64,000 nt of DNA from Gloeobacter morelensis MG652769. Its GTDB lineage: Bacteria; Cyanobacteriota; Cyanobacteriia; Gloeobacterales; Gloeobacteraceae. The position numbers and the translations under genes were made by a program. Below the pieces are notes generated by a model, which was not told where the DNA came from, ran no database searches, and saw nothing but the letters and a program-made list of their open reading frames with translations. Where the stretch lies: positions 3,782,001 through 3,846,000 of the forward strand of contig NZ_CP063845.1 in assembly GCF_021018745.1 (NCBI RefSeq), written 5' to 3'. How positions within the stretch are numbered: position 1 is the stretch's first letter; the number at the start of each line of letters is the position of its first letter. Shown piece by piece: positions 18,169 to 27,242 of this stretch.

Positions 18169-18852
18169 TCAGGACTTGCTACGCATCCTGTTGCGGAAAG
18201 CCCGGTATTCAGGGGTATCAAGGCGTTGCTGCACCGTACCGAGCACCTGGGCCAGATCGCCCGCCAGCAGCGCAGGGGCGGCCAGACACAGTCCCGGAAA
18301 AATCCGGCTGCACAGGGTGCCGTGCTCATCGGGGCTGAGAGGTTCGTACTCCCCTTGCTCCAGGCTGAACCATTCGAGGCGTTGCTCCTCGACCAACCAG
18401 AGCAGATACTCCCGCACCCCATTGCGCCGATAGACGCGCAGTTTCGTATTGCGATCGTAAGAAGCGGAGCTGGCCGCAATTTCCACCACCAGTTCCGGTG
18501 GTCCCTCTACGTAGCCGTCGCCGCTAAGCCGTGAGCGGCCTCCCACGGCCGGGTCGAGCCGTAGCAGAACATCGGGCTGGGGCTCATTGTCACCGTCAAG
18601 CCGGACCGTCGCGTTGTCTCCGAGCCGGACACCCGGCGTGGCGGCCCGGTACACCCCCAACCAGGTAATGAGCAAGGCATGGGGTTCGGCATGGGACTCA
18701 AATCGGACGGCTGAGGACAAGTGGACTACTCCTTCGATCAGTTCCGCCTTCTTGAGGTGGGGCATCGCTGCGTAGCGTCGCTCAAATTCCACACGGCTCA
18801 AATGGTCGCCGTTTTCTAGAGGGAGAATTTTTTGATCCGAAGGTAGGAACAT
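18169..18852 (-). CDS. Uma2-family (DUF820) putative nuclease
   Basis: 227 residues with the Uma2/DUF820 restriction-endonuclease-like fold. The N-terminal KKAELIEGVVHLSS is followed by PQPDVLLRL, then PELVVEIAASSASYDRNTKLRVYRRNGVREYLLW. These contain the Asp and Glu-x-x of the PD-(D/E)XK core. The family is greatly expanded in cyanobacteria; the biological role is unsettled. The ATG is at 18852, and a MITE-like element lies 120 bases upstream. Confidence 0.88.
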   Translation of the reverse strand: MFLPSDQKILPLENGDHLSRVEFERRYAAMPHLKKAELIEGVVHLSSAVRFESHAEPHALLITWLGVYRAATPGVRLGDNATVRLDGDNEPQPDVLLRLDPAVGGRSRLSGDGYVEGPPELVVEIAASSASYDRNTKLRVYRRNGVREYLLWLVEEQRLEWFSLEQGEYEPLSPDEHGTLCSRIFPGLCLAAPALLAGDLAQVLGTVQQRLDTPEYRAFRNRMRSKS

Positions 18853-18975
18853 AGAACTAAACTTGGCTCCCTGGCTTGGGAGCGCCTGCCTGCCGTCATT
18901 GTCGCATCGGCCCGCGCGGAACGACTGCCGGCAAAACCGTCCCGGCGGGTCGGTGCCGGCAATACGTTAAGAATA

Positions 18976-19155
18976 CGTCAATTCGGGATAAGGAAGCGCC
19001 AAAAGCCTCACTGGCCAAGGAACCTGCTGAATGCAGTTCCCAAAACTACTACTGGGTAACCCGCGTACCAGGGTTTCAGGGCGTAACTCCTTGCCCCCAA
19101 TCGGAGGAAAGCTGACCAGGCAAGGATTTCAGCCTGAGCTTATCCCGAACTGACG
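18976..19155. mobile_element. MITE-like element with 17-bp terminal inverted repeats
   Basis: The ends are CGTCAATTCGGGATAAG (18976-18992) and, reverse-complemented, CGTCAGTTCGGGATAAG (19139-19155), a 16/17 match. TTAAGAAT flanks both sides (18967-18974 and 19156-19163), which suggests an 8-9 bp target duplication. The 180-bp interior has no convincing gene. The size, inverted ends and direct flanks fit a non-autonomous element mobilised by a transposase elsewhere. The rest of 18853-19282 shows no gene. Confidence 0.7.
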
Positions 19156-19282
19156 TTAAGAATGCTTATTGCGCTACCGGCAAATGCGTGGCTCAAGTGG
19201 CGTTCATGTAAAATCCTCGCGGGAAGTTTTGGCGTAAATGCCGATACGTAGCTATTCCCGTAGTCTGCGCAGGAGGACCAGA

Positions 19283-19735
19283 ATGGTTGTCGGGGAGTAC
19301 GACAGTGTGTTCAACAGCACCGCCGTGAGCAACGAACAGTTGAGCGCCAAGGAGGCGAAGCTGGCCATCGGCGCCCTGGCGATGTTCAGCGACGGCGTTG
19401 TCCAGACCGAAGAACTCGGGGTAATGGCGGACCATCTGCTCGACGCCGAATTCGATGCCGCCGCCATGCAGGCCGCCAGTACCAAAGTCAATCGCATCTA
19501 TCAAGAAGAAGGGGCGGGGGCGCTATTCAACGGAGCGATGCGGGCGCTCGCCCCAGACGAGATGGAGGCCGCCTTCGAGTTGGCGGTCCGGACCGCCCTG
19601 GCCGACCGGGAAGTCTCCGATGAAGAGCGCGATTACGTGGTCGCTCTCGCCCGGGCGATGCGCATCGCCCCCGAGAAGCTGCAGGAATTGATCGCGGGCT
19701 ACACCGGCAATCAGCCGGAACTATTCCACGGTTGA
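19283..19735 (+). CDS. TerB-like protein
   Basis: AGGAGG at 19271 selects the ATG at 19283, giving 150 residues. The all-helical product has acidic segments typical of TerB/DnaJ-N-like domains: AIGALAMFSDGVVQTEEL, then AVRTALADREVSDEERDYVV. These repeat the D-G/E-x-x-x-x-E pattern of the family. In cyanobacteria such genes are common and usually stand alone; a link to tellurite resistance is not implied. A promoter would lie next to the MITE-like element. Confidence 0.78.
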   Translation: MVVGEYDSVFNSTAVSNEQLSAKEAKLAIGALAMFSDGVVQTEELGVMADHLLDAEFDAAAMQAASTKVNRIYQEEGAGALFNGAMRALAPDEMEAAFELAVRTALADREVSDEERDYVVALARAMRIAPEKLQELIAGYTGNQPELFHG

Positions 19736-19797
19736 ATCCAGGGCATGAACATTTGACCAGATTTGCTAGAATGGCGTCGTCCGTGTTCCCGACAACT

Positions 19798-20532
19798 ATG
19801 TTTCAGTACGACCCGCTGCGGTGCCTGCCCTCTTCGGCGGAATTGCCCGACTCCGACGAAACGCCTGTGGACAACGAACTGCAAGATCTGGTTCCCGCCC
19901 TGTTGCGCTCGATCCTGGTGTTGCTGTGGGCTGAGCGCAACGACTGGTTTTTTGCCATCGACATGGGCATTTACTACGACCCGCTCCAGCCGCCCGTCGT
20001 CCCGGACGGTTTTTTGAGTGTCGGGGTGGAGCGGCGCGTCGATCCGAACGGTCGCCTCAGCTATGTGCTGTGGGAAGAAAACGGCACCGTCCCGATTTTT
20101 GGGCTCGAAGTGGTCTCCCAGACTTACCGGGGCGAGTACGACCGCAAGCTGGAGCTGTACCGCCAATTGGGCGTGCTGTACTACGCCATCTATAACCCTC
20201 GGCCGGGACGGCGCACACCCAAGCCGCAGCCGCTGGAAGTTTACAAGCTCACCGATACGGGCTATGTGTTGCAGCCCGGCGAGCCGGTGTGGCTACCAGA
20301 ATTGAACCTGGGTCTGGGTCGCGCCGAGGGCGAATTCGAAGGTTGGCAGCGCGAGTGGCTCTACTGGTACGACGCGCAGGGACAGCGGTTGCTGCCGGCC
20401 TGGGAGCGGTACCGACAGGCCGAAGGGCGTATCGTCCTGGAGCGGCAGCGCGCCGAGCAGGAGCGCCAACGGGCCGAGCGGCTCGCCGACTACTTGCGCT
20501 CCCGGGGCATCGATCCCGATGCCCTGGGTTGA
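19798..20532 (+). CDS. Uma2-family (DUF820) protein with C-terminal coiled coil
   Basis: From ATG 19798 the product has 244 residues. The Uma2 core is visible: FAIDMGIYYDPLQPP, PIFGLEVVSQTYRGEYDRKL, then YRQLGVLYYAIYNP. The family's nuclease residues are only partly retained (the E-V-V remains). The C terminus (about 205-240) is a heptad-like run of Glu, Arg and Gln, EQERQRAERLADYLRS. This is the common second cyanobacterial form of the family. It ends four bases before the convergent guaA gene. Confidence 0.85.
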   Translation: MFQYDPLRCLPSSAELPDSDETPVDNELQDLVPALLRSILVLLWAERNDWFFAIDMGIYYDPLQPPVVPDGFLSVGVERRVDPNGRLSYVLWEENGTVPIFGLEVVSQTYRGEYDRKLELYRQLGVLYYAIYNPRPGRRTPKPQPLEVYKLTDTGYVLQPGEPVWLPELNLGLGRAEGEFEGWQREWLYWYDAQGQRLLPAWERYRQAEGRIVLERQRAEQERQRAERLADYLRSRGIDPDALG

Positions 20533-20536
20533 AACC

Positions 20537-22192
20537 TTACTCCCACTCGATGGTGCCGGGCGGCTTGGAGGTGATGTCCAGCACCACCCGGTTGATACCC
20601 GGCACCTCGTTGACGATGCGGTTGGAAATTTGCTCCAGCAGATCGTAGGGAACCCGCGCCCAGTCGGCGGTCATGCCGTCCTCGCTGGTCACAAAGCGCA
20701 GGGCGAGGGCGTAGGCGTAGGTGCGCCGGTCGCCCATCACCCCCACGGTCTTGACCGGCAGCAGCACCGCAAACGACTGCCAGTAGTCGTTGTAGCGGCC
20801 GGAGCGGTTCACTTCCTGGCGCAAAATAAAGTCGGCCTCGCGCAGGAGGTCGACTTTGTCCTTGGTGATTTCGCCCAGGACGCGGATGGCAAGACCCGGT
20901 CCTGGAAAAGGCTGGCGCTGGACGATCTCCTCCGGTAGCCCGAGGGCGCGGCCCACCTGGCGCACTTCGTCTTTGAAGAGTCGCTTGAGCGGTTCGACCA
21001 GCTTGAAGCGCAAATTTTCGGGCAAGCCGCCGACGTTGTGGTGGGATTTGATTTTGACTGCCACCCGCTCGCCAGTCTTGGGGTCGATATTTTCGCCCGC
21101 CGATTCGATGATATCGGGATAGAGCGTGCCCTGGGCCAGATAGTCAAAAGGCCCGAGCCGCTGGGACTCCGACTCGAATACCCGGATAAATTCGTCGCCG
21201 ATAATCTTGCGCTTTTGCTCTGGGTCGCTCACCCCCTCCAGCCGGACAATAAAGCGCTCGGCCGCATCGACGTAGGCCACCGGGATGTGGAACTGTTCTT
21301 TGAAAAGCTTGACCAACCGCTCGGGCTCGTTCTTGCGCATGAAGCCCTGGTCGATGAACATACACGTCAGGTTGTCGCCGATCGCCCGGTGCAACAAAAA
21401 GGCGAGCGTCGAAGAATCGACCCCGCCGGAAAGGGCGAGCAATACCCGTTTGTCGCCCACCCGGGCGCGCACCTCGCGGATCGCCTCTTCGATAAAGGCG
21501 GCGGTCGTCCACTCGGGTTCGCAGCCGCAGATGTGGTAGACGAAGTTGCGCAACAGGGCCATGCCGCCGCGCGAGTGAACCACCTCCGGGTGGAACTGCA
21601 CGCCGTAAAGGTGGCGGGTATGGTGGGCGATGGCGGCGCAGGGGGTGTTCTCGGTGTGGGCCAACAGCTCAAAACCTTCGGGCATCCGCAGGACCGAGTC
21701 GGCGTGGCTCATCCACATGGTGGTGCCGTCTTCGACGTTGGTGAACAGGTCCGTCGGATCGTTGATAAATAGCGACGCCTTGCCGTACTCGGCCCGCTCG
21801 GCCCGCTCGACCACCCCGCCCAACTGCTGGACCATCAGTTGCATCCCGTAGCAGACGCCCAGGATCGGAATGCCCAGCTCCCACAAAGCCGGATCGCACT
21901 GGGGCGCGTAGGCCTCGTAGACCGAATTGGGACCGCCGGAGAGGATGATCCCCTTGGGGGCCAGGCGCCGGATTTCGGCGATTGGCGTCTGGTAGCTCAG
22001 CACCTCGGAGTAGACTTTGGTCTCGCGGATGCGGCGGGCGATCAACTCCGAGTACTGCGAACCAAAATCGAGGATCGCGACCATCTCGCGGGCGAGCCCA
22101 GGGTGCTGGGCATTTGCGCTTTCGACCTGGGTCGGCACGGCGGGGGCGGCTTCCCCTTCGGTCCGTGCAGCGGCGGTCGGGCTGGAGGTCAT
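20537..22192 (-). CDS. guaA: GMP synthase (glutamine-hydrolysing)
   Basis: GuaA converts XMP to GMP using glutamine and ATP. The 551 residues are full length with a roughly 35-residue N-terminal extension. The class I glutaminase domain has [18 protein letters not shown], a nucleophile Cys in GVCYGMQLM and a His in GVQFHPEV. The ATP pyrophosphatase P-loop is [11 protein letters not shown]. The C-terminal dimerisation domain ends [14 protein letters not shown]. It starts 33 bases after nanE and probably belongs to an operon with it. Confidence 0.97.
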   Translation of the reverse strand: MTSSPTAAARTEGEAAPAVPTQVESANAQHPGLAREMVAILDFGSQYSELIARRIRETKVYSEVLSYQTPIAEIRRLAPKGIILSGGPNSVYEAYAPQCDPALWELGIPILGVCYGMQLMVQQLGGVVERAERAEYGKASLFINDPTDLFTNVEDGTTMWMSHADSVLRMPEGFELLAHTENTPCAAIAHHTRHLYGVQFHPEVVHSRGGMALLRNFVYHICGCEPEWTTAAFIEEAIREVRARVGDKRVLLALSGGVDSSTLAFLLHRAIGDNLTCMFIDQGFMRKNEPERLVKLFKEQFHIPVAYVDAAERFIVRLEGVSDPEQKRKIIGDEFIRVFESESQRLGPFDYLAQGTLYPDIIESAGENIDPKTGERVAVKIKSHHNVGGLPENLRFKLVEPLKRLFKDEVRQVGRALGLPEEIVQRQPFPGPGLAIRVLGEITKDKVDLLREADFILRQEVNRSGRYNDYWQSFAVLLPVKTVGVMGDRRTYAYALALRFVTSEDGMTADWARVPYDLLEQISNRIVNEVPGINRVVLDITSKPPGTIEWE

Positions 22193-22225
22193 GGTAGTGC
22201 GCTCACCGAAAGATTATTCAGCACA

Positions 22226-22957
22226 TCATAGCGACTGGTTGGCCCGATTGTGGAAAGCCGTACCCGGATCGGTCCGCATCGCGGGCGACACGGCCCGCTC
22301 GGCAAAGGCGCGCACGCGCGCGTCGAGGCCCGTCAGAGCGGTGCCCACCACCACCGCCCGGGCACCGCGGGCGAGGGCAAGGGCGACTTGCTCGGGGTTT
22401 TGCACCCCCCCTTCGCACCAGACCGGTACGGTAAGCCGTCCGGCCAGCGCTCCCACCAGGTCCAAAGCCGGAAGCGGTGTGCCGAGGGTCGCCTCGGTGT
22501 AGCCGCACAGGGTTGTGACCACAATATCGGCACCGAGGCGGGCGGCCTCCTCGCCCTCGGCCACGGTGGCCACGTCCGCGAGCACGGGCTTATCCAGTTC
22601 GCGGTGGATGCGCCCAATCAGATCCGCCAGGGACTCGCCCTGCGGCCGGGGTCTGCCGGTGGCGTCGATGGCGACAATATCGGCGCCACTTTGGGCCACC
22701 GCCGCCGCATCGCCAAAAGTCGGGGTGATGTAGACGGCGCTATGCGGGTAGGGGCGCTTCCAGAGACCCACGATCGGCACCTCCACGCGGGCGCGCACCG
22801 CCCGGATGTGTTCGGGCGATTCGATGCGCACGGCCACCGCCCCGTGCAAGCCGGCAGTCGCCGCCATGGCGGCGATGATCGTCGGATCGCGCAGGGGAGA
22901 ACCCTCCGGAGCCTGGCAGGAGACAATCAGCCCCCGCAGGGCGATCACGGCGTTCAT
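22226..22957 (-). CDS. nanE: N-acylglucosamine-6-phosphate 2-epimerase (NanE)
   Basis: The enzyme interconverts N-acetylmannosamine-6-phosphate and N-acetylglucosamine-6-phosphate. The 243-residue TIM barrel shows the family motifs GLIVSCQAPEGSPLRDP, VPIVGLWKR, ADIVAIDATGRPRP, TTLCGYT and VWCEGGVQNPEQ. No nanA, nanK or transporter gene is nearby, so it may serve amino-sugar salvage rather than sialic-acid use. Its ATG overlaps the stop of the upstream gene (ATGA), which implies translational coupling. Confidence 0.92.
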   Translation of the reverse strand: MNAVIALRGLIVSCQAPEGSPLRDPTIIAAMAATAGLHGAVAVRIESPEHIRAVRARVEVPIVGLWKRPYPHSAVYITPTFGDAAAVAQSGADIVAIDATGRPRPQGESLADLIGRIHRELDKPVLADVATVAEGEEAARLGADIVVTTLCGYTEATLGTPLPALDLVGALAGRLTVPVWCEGGVQNPEQVALALARGARAVVVGTALTGLDARVRAFAERAVSPAMRTDPGTAFHNRANQSL

Positions 22958-23367
22958 CCCGGGCGGGAGACGAGGGCGGGGGCGGTGTCGAGCGAACCGG
23001 TGGTCTTGGCGCGCTGGTCGCGGGGGACATAGACAAGGGCGATGTAGATGAGCCCCGCCAACATGATGATGAAGGTGATCGTATTAAAAATGCCGGCGCG
23101 GTACTGAAAGGCGGTGTAGGCCCACAGCCAGGGAAAACGGCTCGCCAGGTGGGCGCGCAGGTTCTCGTCGGACCCCCCCTCAAACGGCCCGCGCGGGAAA
23201 TCTTTGATCAAAATTTGTTTGGCCAGTTCCCGGTCGCCGCCACTCAGCTGCACCCACATGTTGTAGTCGCCCACCAGCTGGGCACGGGCTTTGGCCACGG
23301 AGTCGTCGTCGCTGGTCAACCAGGGAGGATCGCCGTAGGATGGCCGATTGGACTCGCTTTCCTGCAT
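22954..23367 (-). CDS. Conserved hypothetical protein with one membrane helix
   Basis: The sensible start is ATG 23367, giving 137 residues; the much longer open frame above it runs antisense to trpA. The soluble N-terminal part includes ARAQLVGDYNMWVQLSGGD, then DENLRAHLASRFPW. One helix follows (NTITFIIMLAGLIYIALVYV, about 95-114) with a positive stop-transfer end. It resembles unassigned cyanobacterial proteins. It is the first gene of a likely three-gene unit with nanE and guaA, and is divergent from trpA. Confidence 0.75.
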   Translation of the reverse strand: MQESESNRPSYGDPPWLTSDDDSVAKARAQLVGDYNMWVQLSGGDRELAKQILIKDFPRGPFEGGSDENLRAHLASRFPWLWAYTAFQYRAGIFNTITFIIMLAGLIYIALVYVPRDQRAKTTGSLDTAPALVSRPG

Positions 23368-23469
23368 ACTGTCACCGGACGGTAACGGCATCGCCGCTTC
23401 ATATTTCACAATCAACGTTAACACCGATCCCGCCGCCGGGAACCCCCGCGCCACCCAAGGAGAACGCCC

Positions 23470-24300
23470 ATGTCCAGTCCTGCTTCCCCCGGCCGCATCG
23501 CCCGCGTTTTTGCCGCCTTGCACGCGCGGCGGGAAGTCGCCTTTATCCCGTTTATCACCGCGGGAGACCCGAATCTGGAGACCACCGCCGAGGCGCTGCT
23601 CACCCTCGACCGCAACGGCGCCGATGTGCTGGAATTGGGCGTGCCTTACTCCGATCCGCTCGCCGACGGACCGACCATCCAGGCGGCGGCTACCCGCGCC
23701 CTTGCCCGGGGCACCACCCCCGGCGCCGTGTTGGATCTGGTGGCCCGCCTCACCCCCGAGTTGCGCGCGCCGCTGATTGTCTTCATCTACTTCAACTTGA
23801 TCCTGGCGGTGGGAATCGAAGCATTTGTCGAGCGGCTCGCCGCCAGTGGCGCCAGCGGCCTGCTGGTGCCGGATCTGCCCGTCGAAGAAGGCGATGCGCT
23901 CCAGACGGCCGCGAACGTCCACGGGCTCGATATCATCTGGCTGGTGGCGCCGACTAGCCCCCCCGAGCGGCTCAGACGGATCGCCGAGCGCACCACCGGC
24001 TTTGTCTATCTGGTGAGCACCACCGGGGTGACCGGCGCGCGCGCCCAGGTCGCCTCCTCGGTGCGCACGTCCCTTGCCCAGTTGCGCGCCCTCACCACCC
24101 GTCCGGTGGCCGTGGGTTTCGGCATCTCCACTCCTGAGCAAGCCCACGAAGTGGCTTCCCTGGGCGCCGACGGCGTCATCGTCGGTTCCGCCTGCGTGCA
24201 ACTGCTGGCCACCACGGCCCCGCAAGAGCGCCTCGGGAAGCTCGCCGAGTTCTGCCGCCAATTGAAGGAGGCCAGCCAAACTCTTCCGGCAAAAAGTTAA
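23470..24300 (+). CDS. trpA: Tryptophan synthase alpha subunit
   Basis: The alpha subunit cleaves indole-3-glycerol phosphate to indole and glyceraldehyde-3-phosphate and passes indole to TrpB. The 276 residues are normal in length. Motifs: PFITAGDPNLETT, the catalytic Glu in LELGVPYSDPLADGP, the catalytic Asp in LLVPDLPVEE, and VGFGISTPEQA with the phosphate-binding GSA near the end. AAGGAG lies upstream of the ATG. trpB is not in the window, as usual for dispersed cyanobacterial trp genes. Confidence 0.96.
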   Translation: MSSPASPGRIARVFAALHARREVAFIPFITAGDPNLETTAEALLTLDRNGADVLELGVPYSDPLADGPTIQAAATRALARGTTPGAVLDLVARLTPELRAPLIVFIYFNLILAVGIEAFVERLAASGASGLLVPDLPVEEGDALQTAANVHGLDIIWLVAPTSPPERLRRIAERTTGFVYLVSTTGVTGARAQVASSVRTSLAQLRALTTRPVAVGFGISTPEQAHEVASLGADGVIVGSACVQLLATTAPQERLGKLAEFCRQLKEASQTLPAKS

Positions 24301-24453
24301 GGAACATTAAGCGGGCTCACGGCAAAAAGCCCCGCCGTGTATTCTCGGGGCAGAGGGAAACACGACAGAGCTCAGTCGGGATATGTCCGATTGTCCAGGG
24401 GGGAATTTCTGGGCTCTCTTCTTAATCCACCCAGCCCAATAGACCGCCCGCCG

Positions 24454-25968
24454 CTACTGCGCCAGCACGAAGCGTACCAGCGTGCGCACGCCGAAGCCAG
24501 TACCGCCCCGGTTGGTGTAGCCTTTCTGCTTTTCGGTCCACACCGGACCGGCGATGTCGAGGTGCACCCAGGGGGTCTTCTCGACGAACTGCTTGAGAAA
24601 GAGCGCCGCGGTGATCGTGCCACCTTCGCGCGAGCCGGTGTTGCGCATGTCGGCCACCACCGACTTCATCCCTTCGAAGTAGCTCTCTTCCATGGGGAGC
24701 TGCCAGAACTTTTCGCCGCTCGCCTCACCCGCCGCGCGGATCTGCCGGGCCAGTTCTTCGTTTTCGGTGAGCAGCCCCGCGATGTCGTTGCCCAGGGCGA
24801 CGACGCAGGCGCCGGTAAGGGTGGCCAGGTCGACAATCGCATCGACACCCAGTTTCTCGGAGAAGACCAGCGCGTCCGCCAGGGTGAGCCGTCCCTCGGC
24901 GTCGGTGTTGTCGACTTCGATGGTCTTGCCGTTGGAGGCGGTGAGGATGTCGCCGGGGTGGATGGCGTGGCCTGAGACCATGTTCTCGGTGGCCGCCACG
25001 ATAAAGTGCACTTCGATGTCGGGTTTGAGCTGACCCAGGACCTTGGCCGCTCCCAGGGCGGCGGCGGCCCCGCCCATGTCGACTTTCATCAATTCCATGC
25101 CCTTGGCAGGTTTGATGGACAGTCCACCCGAGTCGAAGGTGATGCCCTTGCCGATGATGGCGACGCGCTTGCGCGGGGCGCCGTGGGCGGGTTTGTAGGT
25201 GAGGTGGATGAATTTGGGCGGCAAATCGGTGCCCTGGGCCACTCCCAGGTACGCGCCCATGCCCAGCCGTTCGCAATCTTCTTTTTCGAGGATCTCGCAC
25301 TCCAGGCCGTTCGCCTCGGCAATGGCTGTCGCCTGCTCAGCCAGGGTGACGGCGGTGACGTAGTTGGCGGGGGCGGAGACCAGTTCGCGCGCAAAGATTG
25401 TCCCTTCAGCCAGGATGTTGCCCCGGCGGACAGCCTCGGCGTAGTCGCCTTCGCCCGCCACCAGCAGGCTCACTTGGGTCAGTTTGCTCTCGCCGCCGTT
25501 GTTGCTGTTGCCGTTTTCTTCGCTGTCCGATTTTTTGGAGCGAAAGCGCCTGTCCTCGTGCAGGGCCAGGCGGATCGCCTCGACGAGCGCTTCGACGGTC
25601 GCCTCTTCGCCGCCCTCGCCCAGGGGCGGCACCCACACCCCGGCGGTGGTCGCCTTGATCGCCTTGAGGGCGCGGGCTCCTTCGCCGATGCACTGGCGCA
25701 GCGACTCGGGTTTGTACTTGGCCTGCTCACCCAGACCCACCAGCACCACCTTGCGCAGGCCGGTGTCGCCGCCCACGCGCACCGTGAGCTTCTGACGGCT
25801 TTTCGGTTTAAATTCTTCTTCAGAAATGACTTCGAGCACCACCGCCGCCACCGCCGCATCGAGGGCGGCCAGGGCCTGGGCCGGTTCCGGCCCGTCCTGG
25901 AACAGGCCCACCAGCAGGGCGTCCCCCCGATATTCCCCCGGAGAGATCCGGACCGCTTCAAATTCCAT
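24454..25968 (-). CDS. pepA: Leucyl aminopeptidase (M17)
   Basis: A cytosolic two-metal exopeptidase. The 504 residues comprise the N-terminal macrodomain-like part and the C-terminal catalytic domain. That domain has GKGITFDSGGLSIKPAKGM (metal Asp, catalytic Lys) and the NTDAEGRL signature. A charged, low-complexity loop (KKSDSEENGNSNNGGESK) at about 148-165 interrupts the N-terminal domain. It is convergent with trpA across a 150-base spacer that holds a weak CACGGC/GCCGTG hairpin without a T-run. Confidence 0.95.
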   Translation of the reverse strand: MEFEAVRISPGEYRGDALLVGLFQDGPEPAQALAALDAAVAAVVLEVISEEEFKPKSRQKLTVRVGGDTGLRKVVLVGLGEQAKYKPESLRQCIGEGARALKAIKATTAGVWVPPLGEGGEEATVEALVEAIRLALHEDRRFRSKKSDSEENGNSNNGGESKLTQVSLLVAGEGDYAEAVRRGNILAEGTIFARELVSAPANYVTAVTLAEQATAIAEANGLECEILEKEDCERLGMGAYLGVAQGTDLPPKFIHLTYKPAHGAPRKRVAIIGKGITFDSGGLSIKPAKGMELMKVDMGGAAAALGAAKVLGQLKPDIEVHFIVAATENMVSGHAIHPGDILTASNGKTIEVDNTDAEGRLTLADALVFSEKLGVDAIVDLATLTGACVVALGNDIAGLLTENEELARQIRAAGEASGEKFWQLPMEESYFEGMKSVVADMRNTGSREGGTITAALFLKQFVEKTPWVHLDIAGPVWTEKQKGYTNRGGTGFGVRTLVRFVLAQ

Positions 25969-26081
25969 GCCTTGACTCCGTTGCTTTGCTGATTTCTCTA
26001 AGTTAGCTTTGCCGGGGGATCGCCGTGGCGGCGGGCGGTGTGTTGTTTTACTATCGTTGCGGTGGTTTTGGACGTGTCTGC

Positions 26082-26765
26082 ATGCTTCGACTGTGCGCTT
26101 CAGCCCTCGCGTTGCTTCTGGTGATTCCCGGCCTTGCCCTGGCGGTGGACCCGCCTTCCGGGCCGCTCCCGGCCGCCGCTTCGCCCGATCGGCTCAAAAC
26201 TCTGCCCCAGCTCGCTTCCAAAGCCTACGTCAAGCTTGAGACAACCAAAGGTGCCATCGTGCTTGAACTGGACGGCCCGAACGCCCCAGTCTCCGCCGGT
26301 AATTTTTTGGATCTGGTCAAGCGCAAATTTTACGACGGCCTGGTCTTCCACCGGGTGGTCCCGGATTTTGTGATCCAGGGCGGTGACCCTAAAGGCAACG
26401 GCACCGGCGGCTTTATCGACCCGGCCACCGGCCGCGAGCGCACCATCCCGCTGGAAATTAAACCCACCGGCGCCAAGGAACCCGTCTACGGCCGCATCGT
26501 CGAACCCACCACCCCGCCGGTGCTTCCCCACGCCAAGGGTGCGCTTGCCTGGGCGCGCGAAAACAACCCCAACTCGGCCAGTTCCCAGTTCTATATCGCC
26601 CTTTCCGACAACCCCTCGATCCGCGCCCTTGACGGCCGCTACGCGGTCTTCGGGCGGGTGGTGAGCGGCATGGAGGTGGTGGCCAATATCCGGGCGGGCG
26701 ACAAGATTCTCAAGGCCACCGAGGCTTCCGTACCACCCGCCGGATCCGTCCCCAAGGCTCCCTAG
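26082..26765 (+). CDS. Exported cyclophilin (second copy)
   Basis: From ATG 26082 the product has 227 residues with a cleavable signal (LRLCASALALLLVIPGLALA). The longer frame from 26025 adds an implausible leader. The cyclophilin domain matches the lipoprotein copy at 8805-9533: FLDLVKRKFYDGLVFHRVV, FVIQGGDPKGNGTGGF, NSASSQFYIAL. Here no lipobox Cys follows, so it should be free in the periplasm. The two copies differ mainly in their targeting. Confidence 0.9.
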   Translation: MLRLCASALALLLVIPGLALAVDPPSGPLPAAASPDRLKTLPQLASKAYVKLETTKGAIVLELDGPNAPVSAGNFLDLVKRKFYDGLVFHRVVPDFVIQGGDPKGNGTGGFIDPATGRERTIPLEIKPTGAKEPVYGRIVEPTTPPVLPHAKGALAWARENNPNSASSQFYIALSDNPSIRALDGRYAVFGRVVSGMEVVANIRAGDKILKATEASVPPAGSVPKAP

Positions 26766-26807
26766 CCAGGCGAACCGCAGTAGCAGCGCAGAAGGTAGGC
26801 TCCTGAT

Positions 26808-27242
26808 TCACAAAGCAGGGTTATCGCCGAGAATTTCGAGGAACTGGACGGCACTGACTATCTTGATGTTCTGGTACATGTCCAAAGCCAAAAGGTCCGA
26901 CTTGTCGCCGCTCACAAAATAGTCGGCGCCACCAGCCGCTGCTCTTGCCAGTAAAACCGCATCTGCCGGATCGGAGATGGCCGGCAACGGTCCTGCTTGA
27001 CAAACGACCATAGACGTTTTGCTCAGTAGCAAAGCCAATATTTGCTCCAACGCCTCGACTGCGTGGGGATAGCGCTGCCGGATCTTTGGGCGGCCAAAGA
27101 CTGAGACGATTTCTTCGGCCAGCTCAACACAACTCACCAACTCAAAGCGTCGCTCGCGCAGGGCGTGCAAGATCCGCCCCGGCGATCCGTTGGGAGTGAT
27201 TACCCCACTGACGACAATGTTCGTGTCCAGAAAGACGCGCAC
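26808..27242 (-). CDS. PIN-domain toxin
   Basis: 144 residues of the COG1569-type PIN family of putative toxin ribonucleases. Acidic metal-binding residues are visible in FLDTNIVVSG, in the central ELAEEIVSVFGRPK, in ISDPADAVLLARAAAGGADYFVSGD and in the following KSD. The GTG start directly follows the TAA stop of the gene upstream (27243), a gene order and spacing typical of antitoxin-toxin pairs. Confidence 0.85.
   Translation of the reverse strand: MRVFLDTNIVVSGVITPNGSPGRILHALRERRFELVSCVELAEEIVSVFGRPKIRQRYPHAVEALEQILALLLSKTSMVVCQAGPLPAISDPADAVLLARAAAGGADYFVSGDKSDLLALDMYQNIKIVSAVQFLEILGDNPAL

Noticed and set aside
22954-24279. Long minus-strand open frame of 441 codons
   Set aside because: The upper two thirds are antisense to trpA and have skewed composition; only the last 137 codons form a plausible protein.
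24318-24339. CACGGC/GCCGTG hairpin after trpA
   Set aside because: Short stem with a ten-base loop and no T-run on either side; not convincing as a terminator.
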